A stretch of 32,746 bases of DNA from Rhodoferax sp. (GTDB taxonomy: Bacteria; Pseudomonadota; Gammaproteobacteria; Burkholderiales; Burkholderiaceae_C): positions 1 to 32,746 of the forward strand of contig NZ_JAQTMS010000061.1 of the NCBI RefSeq assembly GCF_028714215.1. Reading direction: 5' to 3'. A model generated the notes under the pieces. The model was not told the DNA's origin. It worked only from the letters and a program-made list of their open reading frames with translations, and ran no database searches. Positions 1-6,096 of this stretch are shown piece by piece; within the stretch, counting starts at the first letter, position 1, and each line of letters starts with the position of its first letter. Position numbers and translations under genes: made by a program.

Positions 1-201
1 GCCGCCCATCTGGTACATGCCGGCCTCGAAGCTGACCCGGGTGCGGGTCGAGGCCTTCTCGAAAATCATGGCCAGGGTTCGATCGACCAGCGGCTGGTGC
101 CGCTCATAAGCCTTGAATTTCTTCTTGATCAGGGCGGCTCTCTCGAACAGATAGGCGTAATCACTGGCGTTCAGGTCGCTGAATTGCAGGTAATGCTTCA
201 T
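1..201 (-). CDS. argF: Ornithine carbamoyltransferase, N-terminal part (runs off the window)
   Basis: The first 67 residues are present; the gene continues past the left edge. Ornithine carbamoyltransferase joins carbamoyl phosphate to ornithine to make citrulline in cytoplasmic arginine synthesis. The visible N-terminus contains S-T-R-T-R at residues 51-55 followed by VSFE, the carbamoyl-phosphate binding signature of the family. The ATG at 199-201 gives the usual short N-terminus (MKHYLQFSDL). It lies 31 bases downstream of argD on the same strand, so the two arginine genes are probably co-transcribed. No strong ribosome binding site is seen before the start. Identity is firm; only the N-terminal third or less can be checked. 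Confidence 0.93.
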   Translation of the reverse strand, partial: MKHYLQFSDLNASDYAYLFERAALIKKKFKAYERHQPLVDRTLAMIFEKASTRTRVSFEAGMYQMGG

Positions 202-232
202 GGCAGAGGGTTTGGAAAATCACAAATAGAGG

Positions 233-1447
233 TCAAGCCGCTTCCAGCAGCAATTGCTTGATCAGGGGGCACAGGATACTGACCACTTCATCGGCCTCGG
301 CGGTGTTCATGATCAGCGGCGGCACCAGGCGGATCACCGTGTCGGCGGTAACGCTGATCAGCAGGCCGCTGGCGGCGCATTGGCCCACCAGTGCGGCGCA
401 GGGCTTGGCCAGCTCAATGCCCAGCATCAGACCCTGACCGCGAATTTCCTTCACCGCTTGGCTCGCCAGCTCCGCTTTCAAGGCCTGGGCCAGGGCCGCC
501 GCCAGGTGCGCGCCGACCTTGGCGGCGTTGGACAGCAAGCCGTCTTCTTCCATGATGCGAATGGTCTCCACGCCGGCGCGCATGGCCAGCGGGTTGCCGC
601 CAAAAGTGGTGCCGTGGTTGCCGGGCTGAAAAATATTGGCGGCCCTGGGACCGGCGACAACGGCACCGATAGGCACGCCCGAGCCCAGGCCCTTGGCCAG
701 CGGCATCACATCGGGTTTGATGCCGGCCCACTGATGGGCAAACCATTTGCCGGTGCGCCCCATGCCGCATTGCACCTCGTCGATCATCAGCAACCAGTCG
801 CGCTGGTCGCACAACTGGCGCACCGCCTTGAGGTAGTCCAGGTGCATAGTGTTGATGCCGCCTTCGCCCTGGATTGCCTCGAAAAACACGGCCACCACAT
901 TCGGGTTGTTGGCGGTCGCCGCCAGCAGGCTCTCCATGTTGTTGAGGGGCACCCGGATGAAACCCTCCACCAGGGGACCAAACCCGGCCTGAATCTTGGG
1001 GTTGCCGGTGGCGCTCAGGGTGGCCAGCGAGCGGCCGTGAAAAGCCTTCTCGTAGACCACGATCTCGGGCCGCTCAATACCCTTGTCATGGCCGAATTTG
1101 CGTGCCAGTTTCAACGCCGCTTCGTTGGCTTCCAGACCGGTGGAGCAGAAGAAGACGTTGCTCATGCCGGAGAGTTCGACCAGTTTCTTCGCCAGCACCT
1201 CCTGGTTCGGTACATGGTAGTAATTGGAGGTATGGATCAGCTTGGCCAGTTGATCCTGCAACGCCGGCACCAGTTTCGGGTGGTTATGCCCCAGTGTGTT
1301 GACCGCAATGCCCCCCAAGGCATCCAGATACGACTTGCCGTTGACGTCCCAGACGCGGCAACCCTGACCGTGCGACAGGGCAATCGGCACCCGGCCATAG
1401 GTGTTCATCACGTGCGGCGAAGAGGCTTCAATGAAAGGGGTATCCAT
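233..1447 (-). CDS. argD: Acetylornithine/succinyldiaminopimelate-type aminotransferase
   Basis: A PLP-dependent class III aminotransferase of 404 residues, as expected for ArgD, which transaminates N-acetylglutamate semialdehyde to N-acetylornithine. Visible signatures are the phosphate-binding STGLEANEAALKLAR region (102-116), the IDEVQ motif with the PLP-ring Asp at 223, and the Schiff-base Lys at 252 in LAKGLGSG. The reading frame stays open upstream to 1516, but I chose the ATG at 1445-1447 (MDTPFIEASS) because GGAG lies about ten bases before it and the extra upstream residues do not resemble the family. It sits 31 bases ahead of argF. A dispersed repeat (1471-1521) occupies its upstream region. 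The succinyldiaminopimelate or other omega-amino-acid aminotransferase role often shared by ArgD cannot be separated by sequence alone. Confidence 0.92.
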   Translation of the reverse strand: MDTPFIEASSPHVMNTYGRVPIALSHGQGCRVWDVNGKSYLDALGGIAVNTLGHNHPKLVPALQDQLAKLIHTSNYYHVPNQEVLAKKLVELSGMSNVFFCSTGLEANEAALKLARKFGHDKGIERPEIVVYEKAFHGRSLATLSATGNPKIQAGFGPLVEGFIRVPLNNMESLLAATANNPNVVAVFFEAIQGEGGINTMHLDYLKAVRQLCDQRDWLLMIDEVQCGMGRTGKWFAHQWAGIKPDVMPLAKGLGSGVPIGAVVAGPRAANIFQPGNHGTTFGGNPLAMRAGVETIRIMEEDGLLSNAAKVGAHLAAALAQALKAELASQAVKEIRGQGLMLGIELAKPCAALVGQCAASGLLISVTADTVIRLVPPLIMNTAEADEVVSILCPLIKQLLLEAA

Positions 1448-1470
1448 GGTTTTAGACTCCATCCAAACAG

Positions 1471-1521
1471 TTGGGGACAGAGCTGGCTCGCTTCGCGTAG
1501 CTGCGGTCTGTCCCACAAGGT
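1471..1521 (+). repeat. Dispersed intergenic repeat, copy 1
   Basis: This ~51-base segment matches 10923-10972 with one small gap. The most conserved part is 1502-1521 (TGCGGTCTGTCCCACAAGGT), which differs from 10953-10972 at one base of twenty. Within this copy GGGACAG (1474-1480) and CTGTCCC (1507-1513) form an inverted repeat that could fold as a stem. It lies just upstream of argD, in the orientation opposite to that gene. It looks like a non-coding repeat family member rather than part of a gene. Confidence 0.6.
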
Positions 1522-1524
1522 CTC

Positions 1525-1556
1525 AAAATAAAACCGGCCCGTTCAATGGCGGGCCG
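1525..1556 (-). terminator. Second intrinsic terminator candidate downstream of rpsT
   Basis: Read on the minus strand, a stem of CGGCCCG/CGGGCCG (1550-1556 with 1535-1541) with an eight-base loop is followed by a T-rich run (complement of AAAATAAAA, 1525-1533). It lies behind a better terminator at 1578-1602 and ahead of argD, so it may serve as a back-up that insulates argD from rpsT transcription. Confidence 0.5.
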
Positions 1557-1577
1557 TTGAAGCGTGATTTTAGGGCA

Positions 1578-1602
1578 ACAAAAAAGCCGTCTTGCGACGG
1601 CT
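1578..1602 (-). terminator. Rho-independent terminator of rpsT
   Basis: On the minus strand AGCCGTC (1602-1596) and GACGGCT (1591-1585) form a perfect seven-base stem with a four-base loop, directly followed by a run of T (complement of 1580-1585). It is 84 bases past the rpsT stop codon and oriented correctly for that gene. Confidence 0.85.
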
Positions 1603-1640
1603 CCCTTGCTTTTTGCTGACAGCGCACCCGTTACAAACGG

Positions 1641-1670
1641 CGGATCAAGTTTTCCAGAAAATTTGATCCG
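1641..1670. other. Thirty-base near-perfect palindrome in the rpsT 3' region
   Basis: CGGATCAA...TTGATCCG flank a centre whose arms also pair (TTTTC with GAAAA), giving roughly thirteen pairs including one G-T. There is no T-run after it on either strand, so it is not a classical terminator. It starts 17 bases after the rpsT stop and may be a 3'-end stabilising hairpin or a protein-binding palindrome. Confidence 0.5.
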
Positions 1671-1686
1671 TGCGAATTGCCTGTAA

Positions 1687-1989
1687 TCAGGCGGCTTTTG
1701 CGGCCAGGGCTTTCACCTTGGACGACAGACGGCTCTTGTCGCGAGCCGCCTTGTTCTTGTGGAAGATGCCTTTGTCGGCCACGGTGTCAACCACGGCCTG
1801 CATCTTGCCAAACAACTCGGTGGCCTTGGCTTTATCGCCGGCGACAACCGCTTTTTCCACGTTCTTCACCGCAGTGCGGTATTTGGAACGCAGCGAGGTG
1901 TTGGCTGCGTTGATCTTGACGTCCTGACGGACGCGCTTACGGCCCGACGCCAGGCGCGGGTTCTTTTTCTTGGGTTTTCCAGATGCCAT
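1687..1989 (-). CDS. rpsT: 30S ribosomal protein S20
   Basis: A 100-residue basic protein that binds 16S rRNA and is a primary component of the small ribosomal subunit. The sequence begins MASGKPKKKNPRLASGRKR and continues with the helical Lys/Arg/Ala-rich body typical of S20 (KYRTAVKNVEKA, FHKNKAARDKSRLS). I chose the ATG at 1987-1989 because AAGGA precedes it at good spacing; an upstream in-frame ATG at 2034 would add 15 unrelated residues and would fall at the promoter -10. The gene is monocistronic: its own promoter lies at about 2033-2041 and terminators lie at 1578-1602 and 1525-1556. It is divergent from murJ, a common arrangement in Burkholderiales as I recall it. Confidence 0.97.
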   Translation of the reverse strand: MASGKPKKKNPRLASGRKRVRQDVKINAANTSLRSKYRTAVKNVEKAVVAGDKAKATELFGKMQAVVDTVADKGIFHKNKAARDKSRLSSKVKALAAKAA

Positions 1990-2032
1990 ATTGAGTTCCT
2001 TGAGTCTGTGGATGTTGTCAGCAAAGCCGAGC

Positions 2033-2041
2033 ATTCTACCA
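2033..2041 (-). promoter_or_regulatory. rpsT: Extended -10 promoter element of rpsT
   Basis: On the minus strand the sequence reads TGG followed by TAGAAT (complement of 2041-2033), an extended -10 element with five of six bases of TATAAT. No good -35 box is found at the usual distance, which fits an extended -10 promoter. It would give a leader of roughly 35-40 bases. Confidence 0.5.
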
Positions 2042-2103
2042 GTTGGCGGTCAAAGCGTGGCTGGAGCCCGGCCGGCGGCCTGGTCGCAGCTACACTTGCC
2101 GGC

Positions 2104-3687
2104 GTGAGTCTCTTCAAATCCGCCTCCATTGTTTCCCTGCTGACCCTGGTGTCACGCATCACCGGTCTGGTGCGTGAACTGCTGATTGCGTCGACCTTCG
2201 GCGCCAGCGCGCTGACCGACGCCTTCAATGTGGCGTTTCGCATCCCCAATCTGTTTCGCCGCTTTTTTGCCGAAGGGGCCTTCAGCCAGGCTTTTGTGCC
2301 GGTGCTGGCGGCGTCCAAAGCGCAGCAGGGCGAGGGCGCCACCAAAGTGTTGATAGACAGGGCGGCGACGGTGTTGGCTTGGGCCGTGCTGGCGACCAGC
2401 ATCCTGGGTGTGGCTGCGGCTCCGGCCCTGGTCTGGGCCATGGCCAGCGGCTTGCAGGAAAAACCCGGCAGCTTTGAGGCGGCGGTGGTCATGACACGCT
2501 GGATGTTCCCCTATATCGCGTTCATGTCGCTGGTGGCGCTGGGTGCCGGCATCCTCAATACCTGGAAGAAGTTTGCTATTCCGGCCGCCACACCGGTGCT
2601 GCTCAATGTGGCCATGATTGCCGCCGCCGGGCTCGGTGCGCCCTGGTTCAAGCAGTTGGGCCTGGAGCCGATTTACGCCCTGGCCGGTGGCGTGCTGCTG
2701 GGCGGCGTGCTGCAACTGGGCGTGCAGATACTGGCCTTGCGCAAGCTCCATCTGGCCCCCCGCGTCGGCCTGCGCTGGCGCGCGCTGCGTGCCGCCTGGG
2801 CCGACCCGGGAACCAAAAACATTCTGAAACTGATGGGGCCGGCGCTGCTGGGCGTCAGCGTGGCCCACATTTCGATGTTGATCAACACCCAAATTGCCTC
2901 GCATCTGGCCAGCGGCAGTGTCAGCTGGATCACCTACGCCGACCGGCTGATGGAGTTCCCGACCGCACTGCTGGGTGTCGCCATGGGCGTGGTTTTGATG
3001 CCCCAGCTCGCCGGCGCACGGGCCGCCGGCGACGGTGCCAAATACTCCGCCATGCTGGACTGGGGTTTGCGGTTGGTGGTGTTGCTGGCGCTGCCTTGCG
3101 CGGTGGCCTTGATCGCCTTTGCCAAGCCACTGGTGGCCGTGTTGTACCACTACGGTGCGATCAAGGAATTGGACGTACGGCAGATCACCTATGCCTTGAT
3201 GGGTTGGGGCGTCGGTTTGATCGGAATTGTGGCGATCAAGGTACTGGCGCCGGGTTACTACGCCAGCCAGGACACCAAGACACCGGTGCGGGTGGCGATG
3301 GCCGTGCTGGTGATCACGCAGTTGCTCAATATCGTCCTGGTACCGCTGCTTGACAACACCCTGCATGCGGGGCACGCCGCGCTGACGCTGTCGATCGGCA
3401 TCGGCGCCCTGATCAATGCCGCTTGGCTGCTAGGAGGCCTGCTCCGGCGCGGCAGTTACCGGCCGGAGCCGGGCTGGGGTGTCTTCACACTCCGGGTGAT
3501 CGCCGCCAGTGCTTTGTTGCTGGGCTTTTTGTTGTGGGCCAACAGCGCTTTTGACTGGACCCAATTGCGCGCCGAGAAGTTCAAAAGAATTGGGCTGCTG
3601 GCCGCAGTACTGCTGGCATCGGCCAGCTTGTATTTTGCAGCTCTGTGGGCTGCCGGTGTCAAGCTGCGGCAGCTTGTGCGGCGTTGA
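2104..3687 (+). CDS. murJ: Lipid II flippase MurJ
   Basis: A 527-residue integral membrane protein of the MOP/MATE-like superfamily that flips the peptidoglycan precursor lipid II across the inner membrane. The N-terminus SLFKSASIVSLLTLVSRITG and the following GLVRELLIASTFGAS and AFRIPNLFRRFFAEGAFSQAFVPV segments are diagnostic of MurJ/MviN, with Arg residues of the substrate cavity present. About fourteen hydrophobic segments run through to the C-terminus. The start is taken as GTG at 2104, which gives the family's normal N-terminus and length. The frame is open further upstream, but that extension overlaps rpsT antisense and has no family resemblance. No clear Shine-Dalgarno sequence is seen. 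It probably shares the short divergent promoter region with rpsT and leads into the SirB1-like gene 41 bases on. Confidence 0.95.
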   Translation: MSLFKSASIVSLLTLVSRITGLVRELLIASTFGASALTDAFNVAFRIPNLFRRFFAEGAFSQAFVPVLAASKAQQGEGATKVLIDRAATVLAWAVLATSILGVAAAPALVWAMASGLQEKPGSFEAAVVMTRWMFPYIAFMSLVALGAGILNTWKKFAIPAATPVLLNVAMIAAAGLGAPWFKQLGLEPIYALAGGVLLGGVLQLGVQILALRKLHLAPRVGLRWRALRAAWADPGTKNILKLMGPALLGVSVAHISMLINTQIASHLASGSVSWITYADRLMEFPTALLGVAMGVVLMPQLAGARAAGDGAKYSAMLDWGLRLVVLLALPCAVALIAFAKPLVAVLYHYGAIKELDVRQITYALMGWGVGLIGIVAIKVLAPGYYASQDTKTPVRVAMAVLVITQLLNIVLVPLLDNTLHAGHAALTLSIGIGALINAAWLLGGLLRRGSYRPEPGWGVFTLRVIAASALLLGFLLWANSAFDWTQLRAEKFKRIGLLAAVLLASASLYFAALWAAGVKLRQLVRR

Positions 3688-3728
3688 ATCGGGTCGGTTG
3701 GGCGCATACTGTTGGGGAAGGAGTTTGT

Positions 3729-4580
3729 ATGCATCTGTCGTTGGCGGTACCCACTCCGCTCGAATATTTTGCCTCCCTGGTGCAAAGTGATACCGACTTT
3801 CCCCTGCTGGAGGCGGCGATCAGCCTGGCGCAGGATGAATACCCTGAGCTGGACGTGCAGCAGGTGCTGGGCGATGTCGATCAATTGCTGGCCCGTCTGA
3901 AACGCCGGCTGCCGGCGGATGCCGGGCCACTGCAGAAACTGCGTACCGTGAACCAGTTTTTCTACTCCGATTTGAGCTTTGCCGGCAACGTCAACCATTA
4001 CCACGACCCCGACAACAGTTTTCTCAGTGTCGTTCTGCGGACCCGTCGCGGCATTCCCATTTCGCTGGCGGTGTTGTGGCTGGAGTTGGCGCAGGGCCTG
4101 GGACTGGCGGCGCGCGGCGTCGGCTTTCCGGGCCACTTCATGCTGAAAGTGAACCTGCCGCAGGGGCAGGTGGTGATTGATCCGCTGGACGGACAGTCGC
4201 TGAGCCGCGACGAGTTGGCCGAACGGCTGGCGCCCTACCGGCAGCGCAGCGGCCTGCTGGATGAATTTGAAGTGCCGCTGGGACTTTATCTCCAGGTGGC
4301 GCCGCCGCGCGACATCATTGGGCGGATGCTGCGCAACCTGAAGGAAATCCACACCAGCCAGCAAGACTGGGCGCGCCTGATCGCGGTGCAGGACCGGCTG
4401 CTTGTGCTGCTGCCGCAAGCCTGGTCCGAGTACCGCGACCGTGGCCTGGCCCAGGCTGAACTGGGCAACGCCGGGCGTGCGCTGGCCGACCTGGAAACCT
4501 ATCTGGCCAACGCCGAGGAAGGCCCGGACCGCCGCGCCATCGCCGCGCGGGTGATTGAATTGAAAAAAACCCGTAGCTGA
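3729..4580 (+). CDS. SirB1-type transglutaminase-like protein with TPR-like C-terminus
   Basis: A 283-residue cytoplasmic protein of the SirB1 / YchA family. The N-terminal two thirds carry the family core: LRTVNQFFYSDLSFAGN, then LRTRRGIPISLAVLWLELAQ, GVGFPGHFMLKV, and VIDPLDGQSLSRDEL. The C-terminal third is made of short helical pairs, including an LxRDRGLAQAELGNAGRALADLETYLA stretch that reads as a TPR unit. The family is transglutaminase-related but usually lacks a proven activity. Its E. coli homologue sits beside prmC and hemA, whereas here it follows murJ by 41 bases. The ATG at 3729 is preceded by GGAAGGAG, a strong ribosome binding site. Family assignment is secure; molecular role is unknown. 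Confidence 0.88.
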   Translation: MHLSLAVPTPLEYFASLVQSDTDFPLLEAAISLAQDEYPELDVQQVLGDVDQLLARLKRRLPADAGPLQKLRTVNQFFYSDLSFAGNVNHYHDPDNSFLSVVLRTRRGIPISLAVLWLELAQGLGLAARGVGFPGHFMLKVNLPQGQVVIDPLDGQSLSRDELAERLAPYRQRSGLLDEFEVPLGLYLQVAPPRDIIGRMLRNLKEIHTSQQDWARLIAVQDRLLVLLPQAWSEYRDRGLAQAELGNAGRALADLETYLANAEEGPDRRAIAARVIELKKTRS

Positions 4581-4601
4581 TGTTTCGGGGTGTAAATAGC
4601 T

Positions 4602-4631
4602 TTGACGCCAGCCCTTTTGGGGGCGTACATT
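4602..4631 (+). promoter_or_regulatory. Sigma-70 promoter candidate for the PA2779/PA2778 operon
   Basis: TTGACG (4602-4607) and TACATT (4626-4631) match the -35 and -10 consensus at five and four positions and are 18 bases apart. The predicted start would lie near 4638, giving a leader of about 50 bases before the ATG at 4690. This is the only good candidate in the 109-base gap behind the SirB1-like gene. Confidence 0.5.
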
Positions 4632-4689
4632 CTGTCGCTCCGTTCAGTCACGAACTGCACCGGCTTTGTTATCACACCCGAGAAAACCC

Positions 4690-5079
4690 ATGAAAAGCTT
4701 TAAACACCTTGTTTCTTCCTGTCTGATTGTTTGCCTTACCGCCAGCGGTTTTCCCTTGACGGCGCAAGCCAGCATCGTTGCCACTGACGAGATCGTCGCG
4801 GCCGGTGTCAGCAGCGCCAACCGCACCAAGGTCGGCGCGTTTCTGGAGCGCGATGACGTGCGCCAGGCGATGCAAGCCCAGGGCGTCAGCCCGCTGGCGG
4901 CGAGCCAGCGCGTCGAGGCGATGTCGGACGCTGAAGTGGCGCAACTGGCCGGCCGCATCGATCAGGCGCCGGCCGGCGGCGAAGTTGTGGGCGTTTTGTT
5001 TACCGTCTTCATCATCCTGTTGGTCACCGACATCATGGGCTTGACCAAGGTGTTTCCTTTCACCCGCTCGGTTCGATGA
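4690..5079 (+). CDS. PA2779 family protein: secreted, C-terminally membrane-anchored small protein
   Basis: A 129-residue protein with three clear parts: a Sec signal peptide (MKSFKHLVSSCLIVCLTASG up to about AQA at 25-27), a helical soluble middle (about 30-92, with DDVRQAMQAQGVSPLAASQRV), and a hydrophobic segment (99-117, VVGVLFTVFIILLVTDIMG) followed by a short basic tail. This matches the family named after Pseudomonas PA2779, whose function is not established. A Gly-Gly pair (96-97) lies immediately before the hydrophobic segment. The start at 4690 gives the signal peptide; an upstream in-frame ATG at 4666 would spoil it. The stop overlaps the start of the PA2778-type peptidase by ATGA, so the two are translationally coupled and probably work together. 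Confidence 0.85.
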   Translation: MKSFKHLVSSCLIVCLTASGFPLTAQASIVATDEIVAAGVSSANRTKVGAFLERDDVRQAMQAQGVSPLAASQRVEAMSDAEVAQLAGRIDQAPAGGEVVGVLFTVFIILLVTDIMGLTKVFPFTRSVR

Positions 5080-6050
5080 TTGCTGGCCTGACTGGTCTGC
5101 GAGCCCCCGTTTTGACGGGGGTTTTTGTTTTGGCCGTGCTACTGCTCACCGGCTGCGCGACGCCTCAAATGGCGCGGCTTGACGCTCAGTGGCCAGCCGA
5201 TCTGGCGGCCCGGGTGGAGCTCGGCAAGGTTCCCTTTTATCCCCAGGAAGATTACGAGTGTGGACCGGCCGCGTTGGCCATGGCGGCCGCTGCTGCCGGT
5301 GTTCAGGTAACGCCGCAGGCCCTGGTCGAGCAAGTCTATTTGCCGGGACGCAAAGGCTCCCTGCAACAGGAAATGCTGGCCGCCACCCGACGCCAGGGAC
5401 TGCTGGCCTATCCCTTGAATCCCAACATTGAAGCCGTGCTGCGCGAAGTCGCCGCCGGCCATCCGGTACTGGTGTTCCAGAACCTGGCGTTCTCGTTCTA
5501 CCCGGTCTGGCACTACGCGGTGGTGATCGGCTTTGACCGGGAGCGCAATCTGTTGCTGCTGCACTCCGGGCGTACCGAGCGGATGGAGATGTCCTTGTTC
5601 ACCTTCGAGCGAACCTGGGCCCGCGCGCAGTACTGGTCGATGCTGGCCCTGGCCCCCGGGAGGCTGCCGGCAACCGCCGAGGCACAGACCTTCGCCGCGG
5701 CAGCCAGTGCGCTGGAACGCGTCAATCCCGCTGCCGCCCAGAGCGCTTACGCGGCGGCCTTGCAGCGTTGGCCGGACGACCATGCCGCACTGCTGGGCGC
5801 CGGCAACACCGCCTATGCCCTGGGCCAGGCCGCTGCCGCCATCGGCGCCTACCAGGCGGCAGTTCATGAGCACCCGGATTTCGCCGACGCCTGGAACAAC
5901 CTGGCGCAGGTGTTGCTGGAGCAGGGCCGGCGCGATGAGGCGGCGCAAGCCATTGGCAAGGCGGTTGTCCTGGGCGGGGCGCGCTTGCCGCAATACCAGG
6001 AACTGGCCCGCTTGATCAACGAAACCAGCGCTACCGTGCCGGGAAAATAG
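5076..6050 (+). CDS. PA2778 family C39-like cysteine peptidase lipoprotein with TPR domain
   Basis: A 324-residue protein. An N-terminal hydrophobic segment ends in a lipobox LLTGC with the lipidated Cys at 27. A papain-like C39-type domain follows: catalytic Cys62 in QEDYECGPAALAM and His146 in PVWHYAVVIGF. Where canonical C39 peptidases have an Asp, this protein reads LLHSG (about 162-165), so the third catalytic residue differs or is placed elsewhere. Residues about 200-310 form TPR-like helical repeats (ALLGAGNTAYALGQAAAAIGAY, DAWNNLAQVLLEQGRRDEA). It should be anchored in the outer membrane facing the periplasm. The start overlaps the upstream stop by four bases. A terminator-shaped hairpin lies inside its signal-peptide codons (5104-5131). 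The family is known by name only; substrate unknown. Confidence 0.85.
   Translation: MIAGLTGLRAPVLTGVFVLAVLLLTGCATPQMARLDAQWPADLAARVELGKVPFYPQEDYECGPAALAMAAAAAGVQVTPQALVEQVYLPGRKGSLQQEMLAATRRQGLLAYPLNPNIEAVLREVAAGHPVLVFQNLAFSFYPVWHYAVVIGFDRERNLLLLHSGRTERMEMSLFTFERTWARAQYWSMLALAPGRLPATAEAQTFAAAASALERVNPAAAQSAYAAALQRWPDDHAALLGAGNTAYALGQAAAAIGAYQAAVHEHPDFADAWNNLAQVLLEQGRRDEAAQAIGKAVVLGGARLPQYQELARLINETSATVPGK
5104..5131 (+). terminator. Terminator-like hairpin inside the signal-peptide coding region
   Basis: CCCCCG (5104-5109) pairs with CGGGGG (5116-5121) around a six-base loop and is followed by TTTTTGTTTT (5122-5131), the full form of an intrinsic terminator. It sits 25 bases past the PA2779-family stop but within codons 10-19 of the next gene, whose ATGA-coupled start keeps ribosomes on the RNA. 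It may act as a partial terminator or attenuator between the two genes. Confidence 0.55.
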
Positions 6051-6096
6051 AGGCACTGCGACAGCTTGAATCGCTGCCGGCTGGGGCTGCTACACA

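Noticed and set aside
254..1531. A 425-codon open frame on the plus strand opposite argD
   Set aside because: It is antisense to a clearly recognisable aminotransferase, its product is rich in His/Gln/Arg/Gly and resembles nothing; such shadows are common in GC-rich genes.
1759..2103. Upstream in-frame extension of murJ
   Set aside because: It would overlap rpsT antisense and its translation has no MurJ similarity; the GTG at 2104 gives the family N-terminus.
2152..3375. A 407-codon minus-strand open frame opposite murJ
   Set aside because: Low-complexity Gln/His/Gly-rich translation, fully antisense to the MurJ coding sequence, no ribosome binding site.
5139..6056. Long minus-strand open frame opposite the C39-like peptidase
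   Set aside because: Composition is that of an antisense shadow and the plus-strand gene has clear motifs.
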